DNA from: Candidatus Poribacteria bacterium
GTDB lineage: Bacteria; Poribacteria; WGA-4E; PCPOR2b
DNA length: 64,000 nt
NCBI GenBank assembly: GCA_022822005.1
Contig: JAJECO010000044.1
Location: 225,661-289,660 of the forward strand
Direction: 5' to 3'
Shown: piece by piece, positions 20,207-29,300 of the stretch
How the letters are laid out: every line of letters starts with the position of its first letter
Numbering within the stretch: position 1 is the stretch's first letter
Made by a program: the position numbers and the translations under genes
Notes under the pieces: model-generated
The model's database searches: none
Told to the model about the DNA's origin: nothing
What the model saw: only the letters and a program-made list of their open reading frames with translations

Positions 20207-21322
20207 TTATCCCTCCAGAGCGAGCAAGAACGGATTTTCCAGTGCCTCAACCAACTGGCGTAGAAAGCGGGCTGCGTCCGCACCATCAATTAAGCGATGG
20301 TCGTAGGAGAGCGCGAGTGGCAACATCAGGCGCGGCTGAAATTGGTCATTGATCAATAAGGGTTCTATCTGACTGCGGGAGACACCGAGAATAGCCGCTT
20401 CGGGGGCATTGATAATCGGCGCGAAATTGGTCCCACCGATACCGCCAAGATTGCTTATTGAGAAGGTTCCACCTTGCATATCTTCCAAGCCGAGTTTCCT
20501 GTTTCTTGCCTTTTCTGCCGCCTGACTGAGTTCAATCGATAGCTCGATGATGTTCTTCTGATCGACATCACGGATAACGGGGACCAGAAGCCCTTGCGAT
20601 GTATCGACCGCTACACCGATATGATAGTATTTTTTGTAGATAATCTCCTCTTTCTCCATGTCTACGCTCGCGCAAAACTGCGGAGCCTGTTTCAGCGCGC
20701 CTGCGACGACTTTGAGGAGTATTGCTGTGATGGTAAGTTTGCCACCGTTATCTGCGACCCTTGAAGCATACTGTTTTCGGAGTTTTTCTAACTCTGTGAT
20801 ATCCGCTTTATCGAAATTTGTGACATGTGGAATCGTCCCCCAAGCGGTAACCATATGTTTCGCGGTAGCGCGGCGAACCCCTCCCATCGCCGCTCGCTCA
20901 ATTTCACCCCATCTTGAGAAGTTTGGTAACGGTTCGGCAGTTTCAGTAGGCGGTTGTGTTCTGGATGATGCGACGGCTGCCGACTCCTCCTGTTTTTCGG
21001 CGTGGGCAGGTGGCGATACCGCTTCGGGGACAGGGGCGGTTTTCTCAGGTGTCTTGGGGGGCGTAGGCGCTTCTCCGCTTGCACCCTCTGTATCAACCGT
21101 CAGAATTGGCTTCCCTATCTCTATTATCCCGCCTTCTTCTACATGGATCGCAGTGATGACACCGCTGACGGAGGAAGGGATTTCGATGGCAGCCTTATCC
21201 GTTTCGATCTCCAGTACCGGCTGATCCACTTCTATTGTGTCACCGACGGACACCAGCAGGGCGACAACATCGCCGGCGTCAATATCTTCTCCGAGTTCGG
21301 GGAGGTTAAATTCGGTTGTCAT
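20207..21322 (-). CDS. Dihydrolipoamide acyltransferase (E2) of a 2-oxoacid dehydrogenase complex, AceF-like
   Basis: Lipoyl motif EIETDKAAIEIPS; catalytic-domain PHVTNFDKADITELEKLRKQ and LALSYDHRLIDGADAARFL. Confidence 0.9.
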   Translation of the reverse strand: MTTEFNLPELGEDIDAGDVVALLVSVGDTIEVDQPVLEIETDKAAIEIPSSVSGVITAIHVEEGGIIEIGKPILTVDTEGASGEAPTPPKTPEKTAPVPEAVSPPAHAEKQEESAAVASSRTQPPTETAEPLPNFSRWGEIERAAMGGVRRATAKHMVTAWGTIPHVTNFDKADITELEKLRKQYASRVADNGGKLTITAILLKVVAGALKQAPQFCASVDMEKEEIIYKKYYHIGVAVDTSQGLLVPVIRDVDQKNIIELSIELSQAAEKARNRKLGLEDMQGGTFSISNLGGIGGTNFAPIINAPEAAILGVSRSQIEPLLINDQFQPRLMLPLALSYDHRLIDGADAARFLRQLVEALENPFLLALEG

Positions 21323-21344
21323 ATCTGTTACCCGTGTTTGCTTA

Positions 21345-22340
21345 CTACACCTTTTCTCGCAATAAATTGGCGATTTCGGTGACGGCAGGCAGCTGGTTAA
21401 TGGTCAAAACTTCTCGCAAATCAAAAAATTTTTGTCCTACTATAGGGTGTTTCTGCTTAAACTTGGTAGGATGAAACTTATCAACAAGGAAAAATTTCCT
21501 GTTTTTAGTGATGTCCCAACCATTATTCTCTTGGGCTTTCAAAATAGCACCGATGATTCGTGCTTCCTGATTTTCTGTAACCTTCTTCTTAAACTCGTGT
21601 ATTTCCAGGTTTTCCCTGCTTTTATCATAAGCAGCGGTAATGATGTTCTCAAGTTTTCCGATGCTGACGATATACCCTTTTGCGTACAAACCAATATACG
21701 TGTGGTCCCTGTATCCTTTACTATCATAATACAAGTTGAATTCCTTATTTTCGTTCAACGTATCTCCGGCGGCTACTCCCCGCATAAGGTATGGTGCACT
21801 CAGCAATAGGTCTTCTTCTTGAAGAAACGCTCGAAAATCCTCGGCAAGCTCCTTCATCTGAAAATCGAAATCTGATAGCACACTTTCAAAGCTATCGATG
21901 ATTGCTTCAAACGTTGTCGGGATAAACTGAATATGTTGTTTGTGAGTTTTATTGAAGGCCTGCACATCTGCCTTAACCTTACAGATAAATTCGTCGTTTG
22001 GCGAAGTAGGACTGAGTAGAAGAAGAATCTGGTGCTCTTCGTTGTTAAAAGTGGAGAGATGTCGCTCAAGTTGGTCCGGGTCGTAGTTCTCATCGAGTTT
22101 CGTCTCAATGACGATTTTGAAACTAGTTTGGGAAATTAGCCCATCAGGAGTGCTGTGCTGGCTGGGGGTCTGTTGAGCGAATGAAACCCCAATATCAAAA
22201 GGTATATTGAGACACTCGTTGATAAACGTCGCCAAACTGTACGGATTGTGAGCATATAGGCGGGAAAAGAGCAGAAGCGTGTTGTTAGTGACAACGTTCT
22301 CGCGCTGTGAGTACCTTTGAAAATAATGCGGTCCGTTCAA
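21345..22340 (-). CDS. Hypothetical protein, possible PD-(D/E)XK nuclease-like core
   Basis: TPDGLISQTSFKIVIETKLDENYDPDQLERHLSTF fits a D...ExK core; otherwise not recognised. Confidence 0.5.
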   Translation of the reverse strand: MNGPHYFQRYSQRENVVTNNTLLLFSRLYAHNPYSLATFINECLNIPFDIGVSFAQQTPSQHSTPDGLISQTSFKIVIETKLDENYDPDQLERHLSTFNNEEHQILLLLSPTSPNDEFICKVKADVQAFNKTHKQHIQFIPTTFEAIIDSFESVLSDFDFQMKELAEDFRAFLQEEDLLLSAPYLMRGVAAGDTLNENKEFNLYYDSKGYRDHTYIGLYAKGYIVSIGKLENIITAAYDKSRENLEIHEFKKKVTENQEARIIGAILKAQENNGWDITKNRKFFLVDKFHPTKFKQKHPIVGQKFFDLREVLTINQLPAVTEIANLLREKV

Positions 22341-22507
22341 GATTCTGCCTCCAAGCCGATAAGGCGTAACAAAATGGAATCGTGCTCCCTAATTATACTG
22401 TAGTTTGGACAATTTGTGTTGCATTGCAAGTAGCGTTCTCAAGCGTTCTTCGATTTTTCTGCCTGTTTTGCCCAACACCTAACTTGCAGAAAAAACGATG
22501 CCCCAGC

Positions 22508-22760
22508 GCGTAGGTTGGGTTGAACGCACCCGACCCCATACGTTCCAGTAATCTAAAAGATGGGCTAGCCCACGACCACTCATTGTGCTGTAAGCGTGAG
22601 TGAAACCCAACTTCAAAGGTGTCTGACAGTGTCGCCTATCGGAGCAGTTATGCGTGTTGGGTTTCTCTCAGTTTTTCTGCGACATCTGTATCTCCGAAAG
22701 GGTAGGCCTTTTTATGTTGATACCGTTTGGCTATGGGTTTCCGCTCAACCCAACCTACGG
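22508..22760. repeat. MITE-like palindromic repeat, GTAGGTTGGGTTGA family
   Basis: Ends GCGTAGGTTGGGTTGAACG and CGCTCAACCCAACCTACGG; inner gtgaaacccaactt / gtgttgggtttctc; related copy at 59384-59632. Confidence 0.75.
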
Positions 22761-22783
22761 AAAATTGTCCCAACTTTAGTTAT

Positions 22784-22976
22784 TATAACGCAAGTTGCTA
22801 GTCGTCCAACCCGCTCGGCTTGGATAGCCATATCCAAGTCTTGGACTCTCGGAACGGAGCCATCTTTGTACGTGTGCAGTGGATTTGTCAATCCACTGCG
22901 AGCAGGTAATGGGCTTTATTCAGTTCCCATTCTCCCGTTTAACAACATCTTCCATAACTAGCAACTTAGGTTAATA
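22784..22976. repeat. MITE-like element with AAGTTGCTAGT terminal inverted repeats
   Basis: Left TIR tataacgcaagttgctagt, right TIR actagcaacttaggttaata; internal hairpins CTTGGATAGCCATATCCAAG (22819-22838) and GCAGTGGATTTGTCAATCCACTGC (22876-22899); inverted homologue at 59121-59362. Confidence 0.75.
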
Positions 22977-23055
22977 TACAGTTTATTATACATTTTACCT
23001 ACTTCATGCGTCAACTGCGAGGGAAGAAACAGGGGAAAGCAAACGGGGGGATAAA

Positions 23056-24798
23056 TCACACGATGACCTCCTCAAGCCCTGTTTTGAGCAGTTGTGAAAA
23101 GCGCGAATTTGGATTTCGCACAAGGTGGTCCCGTTCCCCGTGCTCTCGGATCTCGCCATCTTCCAAGATCATAATCTCGTTGACCCGCTCAACGGTTCCC
23201 AGACGATGCGCGATGATAATACCTGTCCGATTTTGGAGCAGCTTCTGAACCGCACGATCAATCTGCTGCTCGGTTGCTGGATCCAGTCGAGACGAAGGTT
23301 CGTCAAGGATAATGATTCCCGGATCTTTGAGAAATACGCGGGCAAATGCAAGTAACTGCGCCTCCCCAGCCGACAACCCTCCAGAAGCGATTATAGTATC
23401 AAGCCCCTCTGGGAGCGACTCATACCATCCCGACAGTCCAAGATCTTCAATAACCGCCAAAATCTGCGAATCACTGATTTCAGAGTTGAAAAGTGTGATG
23501 TTGTCCCGGACAGAGGCATAAAAAAGCTGAACGTCTTGTGTCACCAACCCCACATGTTGACGTAGGTTGTCTAATCGGACGTTCATTATCGACCTGCCAT
23601 CCAGCCGGATTTCTCCTATATTTGGTTCGTAAAACCGAAATAGTAAGCGGGTTATGGTTGTTTTCCCGCTACCCGTCCGTCCTAACAGACCGAGGACTTT
23701 GCCCGGTTCAAGGTTAAAGGAGATCTGTTTCAGGACCGGTTCACCTTCGTTGTAGTTGAATGTTACCCCATCAAATTCGATAGAGATGGCTCCTGAGGCG
23801 GGGAGCGTTTCTGTTCCATCTTGAATCTGGCTGGTTGTGCGCTGCAGGGCTTCGATTCGCTTTATGCCGGCTGTTGCTCGCTGTAGATCGTTAAGTTGAC
23901 GGCTGATCTGATCAAGCGGATGCCGGAGCATGGCGGTATACTGGACGACCATGAAGACTGTACCTATGGTGAACACCCCATCCCGATAAAGATAGATGCC
24001 CATACCCATTGAGATCGCAAGCCCGAGGGCGAACATAATCCTTGTAGTCGCTTGTACGATTTCGCCCATGATTTCCGATCTCAGCACCCGTCGATAGGCA
24101 TCGCTGTTGACATCGTAGAATCGGTCCATGGTATAAGCATTTCCGCCGTTCGTCCGGATATCTTCAATCCCGGTCAGCCGCTCTTCTATAAATCCATACA
24201 GTTTGGAATAACCCTCTCGCTCGGCGGTATACGCTGGCACAGCGATGCTTCGTATAAGATTGTAGATGATGAATGCGACAAGTACAAACCCTGTTAGTGC
24301 AGCGCCAACTCGCCAATCCTCGCGGGAGACCATGATGAGCACGCCGATCAGAAAGAATGTGCTGCCAATGACCTGTAGTACGAATTCTGAAAAGAAGTTT
24401 GAGAGCGCGGTTGTGTCACCGTCGACGCGTTCGACCATCTCGCCGGGGGTGTACTCGTGATGGAACGACATATCAAGCTTTAGACAGTGGAACGCCAGAT
24501 CGCCCCGCATCCGATTCGTTGCCCGCCACCCGACGTCCTGCCCCAGGTAGGAGTTGACTAACATAATGATCTGTCCGAGGATACCGACGGCAAGGAATAG
24601 TCCAGCAGCGATAAGCAGATTGCGGAGTGCTCCACCCGTCGTCGCTGTGTCAATGAAGTAACGGAGAATCTGCGGGTTGGCTAGACCTAAACCGATCCCA
24701 GTAAACATAAAGATGGCAAGCAGTGTCACCCGAAACCATTGCGGTTTGAGGTAGTAAGCGAGGAGTGAAACGTATTGTCTAAGGGGGACTCTTTGCAA
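23056..24798 (-). CDS. ABC exporter, permease-ATPase fusion
   Basis: GLLGRTGSGKTTITRLLFRFYEP, SAGEAQLLAFARVFLKDPGIIILDEPSSRLDP; N-terminal six-TM domain. Confidence 0.92.
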   Translation of the reverse strand: MQRVPLRQYVSLLAYYLKPQWFRVTLLAIFMFTGIGLGLANPQILRYFIDTATTGGALRNLLIAAGLFLAVGILGQIIMLVNSYLGQDVGWRATNRMRGDLAFHCLKLDMSFHHEYTPGEMVERVDGDTTALSNFFSEFVLQVIGSTFFLIGVLIMVSREDWRVGAALTGFVLVAFIIYNLIRSIAVPAYTAEREGYSKLYGFIEERLTGIEDIRTNGGNAYTMDRFYDVNSDAYRRVLRSEIMGEIVQATTRIMFALGLAISMGMGIYLYRDGVFTIGTVFMVVQYTAMLRHPLDQISRQLNDLQRATAGIKRIEALQRTTSQIQDGTETLPASGAISIEFDGVTFNYNEGEPVLKQISFNLEPGKVLGLLGRTGSGKTTITRLLFRFYEPNIGEIRLDGRSIMNVRLDNLRQHVGLVTQDVQLFYASVRDNITLFNSEISDSQILAVIEDLGLSGWYESLPEGLDTIIASGGLSAGEAQLLAFARVFLKDPGIIILDEPSSRLDPATEQQIDRAVQKLLQNRTGIIIAHRLGTVERVNEIMILEDGEIREHGERDHLVRNPNSRFSQLLKTGLEEVIV

Positions 24799-24831
24799 AC
24801 CGATTTCGTCCTTTCGGCAAAGCGAGTGATT

Positions 24832-26250
24832 TTAAAGGATATCCGCTTTAATCATGTTCGTTGTTCCCGGTACGTCCGCCGGTATGCCCGCGATGATAAC
24901 CACCTGCTCCCCCGCACCTACAAGTCCTGATTTCAATACAGCTTGTTTTGCACTTGCAATCATCGTATCTGTGTCAGGGGCGAATTCAGTCAAGACAGGG
25001 AATGCACCCCAAAGGAGCCCTGCCCGTCGGAGCGTAGTTTCATAGGGACTGACAACGGCAATCGGTGCAAGTGGACGGTATTTGGCTACCAGTCTCGCGG
25101 TTTGGCCCGTCCTCGTGCAACAGATAATTGCCTTTGCGCCGATTTCTATGGCGGTGTGGCAGGCGGCGTGTGCGATTGCGTCCGGTACGCTCTCTTCAAG
25201 GGTGATTGGTTGACGTTTGAAGTACTCCACGTAGTCGATGGTAGTTTCGGTTGTCGTGGCGACTTCAGCCATGGTTCGGACTGCGTCAGAAGGATATTTG
25301 CCGATAGCCGTTTCCCCGGAAAGCATTAGGGCATCTGTGCCGTCGAGAATCGCGTTGGCGATGTCTGTGACCTCCGCGCGCGTGGGGCGCGGATTGACAA
25401 TCATTGATTCAAGCATCTGGGTGGCGGTGATGACTGGCTTACCCACAAGGTTTGCCCATTTGATAATCTCCTTTTGGATGAGCGGGATCTCCGGGAGGGG
25501 CACCTCTAACCCCAAATCTCCTCTGGCAACCATCACACCGTCCGCTTCCGTGAAAATGTTATCTAAGTTGTCCAACGCCTCCCGCTTTTCCAGCTTAGCG
25601 ATGATCGGTATATCGGAATTGTGTTCTTGAAGGGTGGATCTCAAGTTTTGAACGTCTGCGCCACTTCTGATAAAGGACTGGGCGACCCAATCGACGCCGT
25701 GATCAACCCCAAAGCGTAGGTCTTCGATATCTTTCGGGGTTGGAATAGAGATCTGTAATGAGATGCCGGGGACGCTGATGCCCTTGTTTGAACGAAGCAA
25801 CCCGCCCGCAACGACTTCGCAAACGATGTCCGTGCTTGTGGTTGAAGTCACGCACAATTCAATCTCTCCGTCCGCCAATAGGATATGATCCCCCGGTTTA
25901 AGGTCCGTAATTAGTTCGGGATAGTTGATTGAGACGGTATCGTGATCGCCGATGACCTCCCGTGTTGTGAGGGTGAACCTTGCGTTGGTGGATAACTCGA
26001 TCGGCTCATCCGAGAATTTACCGATCCGCATCTTCGGTCCCGAGAGATCTTGCAGGATCGGTATTCTGACGCCGAGCTGCTTCGATACTGTTTTTAGGTT
26101 GGCGATAGTTTGTGCGTGATCCGCGTGTGAGCCGTGTGAGAACGAAATCCGTGCGACGTTCATCCCTGACTCAATCAGTGAACGTAACATCTCTGGTGAG
26201 TTGCTTGCGGGACCGATCGTACAAACAATATTTGTGCGCTTTCGTTGCAT
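24832..26250 (-). CDS. pyk: Pyruvate kinase
   Basis: KRTNIVCTIGPASNSPEMLRSLIESGMNVARISFSHG; GVMVARGDLGLEVPLPEIPLIQKEII; KPVITATQMLESMI. Confidence 0.97.
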   Translation of the reverse strand: MQRKRTNIVCTIGPASNSPEMLRSLIESGMNVARISFSHGSHADHAQTIANLKTVSKQLGVRIPILQDLSGPKMRIGKFSDEPIELSTNARFTLTTREVIGDHDTVSINYPELITDLKPGDHILLADGEIELCVTSTTSTDIVCEVVAGGLLRSNKGISVPGISLQISIPTPKDIEDLRFGVDHGVDWVAQSFIRSGADVQNLRSTLQEHNSDIPIIAKLEKREALDNLDNIFTEADGVMVARGDLGLEVPLPEIPLIQKEIIKWANLVGKPVITATQMLESMIVNPRPTRAEVTDIANAILDGTDALMLSGETAIGKYPSDAVRTMAEVATTTETTIDYVEYFKRQPITLEESVPDAIAHAACHTAIEIGAKAIICCTRTGQTARLVAKYRPLAPIAVVSPYETTLRRAGLLWGAFPVLTEFAPDTDTMIASAKQAVLKSGLVGAGEQVVIIAGIPADVPGTTNMIKADIL

Positions 26251-26322
26251 ATTATAGCTCAAGTTGTTACCTGAAGTTAAATGATTATACCATAGATCCA
26301 AACTGGGGCAAGCAGATCTGCT

Positions 26323-29300
26323 TTACTTCAGTATCAGCATCCGTCGCGTCGCAGAGAACTCACCGGCTGTCAGCGTATAAAAATAGACACCGCTGGCGAG
26401 GGACTCACCAAGCCCATTCCGACCGTCCCAATAGGCGGCACGGCTTCGGCTCCGATACATACCCGCCGCCTTATATCCAACCACCAAACGCCGAACCATC
26501 TTCCCGTTCATGTCGTAAATTTTCAGTGTTACCTCCCCCGATTCTGCCAACTGATACGGTATCCATGTCTCCGGGTTAAACGGGTTTGGATAGTTTGCCA
26601 ACAACGCCGTCGCTTCAGGGATTAGTGATGCCAGCAGCTTTTTAAGGTTTGCAATCCCCTGCTTGAAAGCGAGCGAACCGTCATCTTCCAACCGCGCCTG
26701 TGCTATCCACGCCTCTATCATCGCAGCATCTACGCTTTCTACTCCAATCGGCGCAGCGCTTGCGCTGGCAATCCCCTGCGCGATGGGTACGATGTCGAAG
26801 ATATTAACAACGCCATCGCCGTTGATATCGACAGGCGAGTCGGGGGGCACCCTTTGTCCCAACTGCTGTGCGACGAGGATTAGGTCCAAGATGCTGACGA
26901 CCCCATCTCGATTGACGTCCCCGGGCAGCAACCGTTCCTGAACGGTAACGTAGATTGGAGGCGGGGTTGCAGAAATACTGGCACCGGTGGTAGAGCCAAA
27001 CTGCAAGTTCGGGAGTGTCACTTCTGTTTCACCGGCAGATTTTGCCTTGAACCTTACCTGAACGAGGACGCCGGTGCCGCTCGCGCCTTGGGTTGAGAAC
27101 CGTGCGGCACTGAGTCCCCCAATTTTACCCGCTGCATTATCAATGGTCCCACCCTGGAAGAACGTGCTGCTGCCATCCATCTTCAGAAAATCGCCTTCGG
27201 TCACGTCAACCGCTTCAAGGGCAGCGGGGTCGAATGTCATATCAAACTGCCAGCCTGCCAAGTCGGAGACATTTTCCGCACGGATGTCAAGGGTAAAGGT
27301 ATCACCGAGGTGAATTGGTGTTGGAGGAACAGTGTAGCCGACACCCATTGACACCGTATATTCCGTTCCGGGTTCAAAACCAAAAAACCCGTTACCCCGG
27401 GTGTGCACCACGACTAACAGGACATTTCGACCCTGCCGAAGCATGACGGGGAAAAAATCGGTGTAATTGTCTCCCCCAATCCCACGGAGGTTCTCGTAAA
27501 TCAGAGTTCCGTTGAGCCATACTCTTATCCCACGATCGCCGCCGACGTACATCGTTGTCTCCTGTTCCCGCGGCGAATAGAGGGACACAGAGCCGTAGAC
27601 AGAACCGTAGATAGGCCAATCGGGTAGGTGGGGTCTCACCATATCTGCGATGTTGTCTCTCCCTGTGGACGGGAGTTTGTAGGAAGTCCACACCTCGGGT
27701 CCGACAGAATCTCCCTCTATTGCCCCATGGGTAGCGACCTCCACTTCTGTTACCGCCCCTCCACTCGCTTCTGATAGCCAATCGGTGTTGTTCAGATGGT
27801 CGCCCACTGTATCCGGTAACACGACCCATGACCACGGTCCCTCTAGCTTGGGACCTCCTTGTGGGAAGCCCGGATTGTCGTGCCAAACGAGTGTTATATT
27901 TTCGCGTAGTTCCTCTAGGGGCGAAAGGTCAGAGATCCTGTTATTACTGACATTTAACCATGTCAAGTTGGCTAGCCCTGCAAGTAGTGATATGTCCGAT
28001 ATATCGTTATGCGCAAGGTTTAGTCGTGTTAAGTTGGTTAATCTTACAAGGGGAGATATATCCGATATTTCATTGTTGTCAAGCATGAGCCATGTCAAGT
28101 TAGTTAACCCTGCAAGCGCGGCTATGTCTGATATTGGTATTTTGTTACCTCCGAGATGCAGTATTGTTAAGCTAGTAAAATCCGCCAAAGGTGTTAGGTC
28201 CGATATGTTTGAACCAGGAATATATAGAATCTCCAGTTTTGGTAAACTAACAATGGGGGATAAATCGGATATAAGATTGCCGGCCGCGTGAATTTTTCTT
28301 AGATTGATTAATCCCGCAAGTGGTGACAGATCGGAGACCGGCATGTCATCGATTTCTATATAAGTGAGATTCGTTAAGCCCCGTACAGGAGATATATCGG
28401 ATAAGAGATTTTCTTGAATCAAGAGTACGCGCAGGTTGATTAATCCCGCAATTGGCGATAGGTCAGAAATCTGATTGCGGTCAAGGGCTAAAAATCCCAG
28501 ATTTTTTGCAAATTGCATACCCGTCAAATCTTGGATGTCCTTGTCCTGTGCCTCAAGCTCTTCCAACCTTTCCATTTCCTCCACAGTAATCGGAGCATTC
28601 GGACCTTTACCAAGTGCTTCTGCTATTGCAGCACGTAGGTTGGGATCAAGAATTTGAACAACGGTATTCGGTTTCTGTTCTGGCGGCGTCACGACGGGAG
28701 GCACCACGACGAGTGTCGGGAAATTCAGCGCAAAAACTATATCCCGAAAACTTGATGTCCAAGCGTCCCGTTTCATACTCCCATTATCCAACACCAACAA
28801 ACCCGCGTTCTGTAACCCCACATCCTCACGGATATTCTCAAGAAAGGCTTCCGTCTCTAACCCAACGACTGCGGCAGCGTATGCAGCGTCCACATCGTCC
28901 TGAAACGCCTCATGGAGACGAGAAATCGGTTCGATATCATCAAACGCACCCCCTGTGTCTTCCAATGCACCCTCATAGCGGTCCATATCCTCTTGGACGA
29001 GTGTATCCATCACCGACTGCTCAACATAGAGCCGTAACGCTTGCTCCTTGTCATAAGCTGGGTTGGTTGTACTCTCTATTACCGGACGGACTTGGTCCTC
29101 AAACGTCTTCATCCCCTCCGTATGACAACCGAAACAGGAGAGTCCGTTCCGCACCGTCGGGTCGCTCGCTGCGGGATTGGATACGATGTTTATCGGTGCT
29201 GCGTCTAATCGAGAGCCGGAGGCATTGACCAGATAATACCCCTGCAACCCGTTAGGCAGATTGAAGATAACCTCCCCGCCGTCATGGGTGAAAGCGAGGG

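Noticed and set aside
22596-22961. 121-aa plus-strand ORF
   Set aside because: Spans the two MITE-like repeats; sequence is a translation of repeat DNA.
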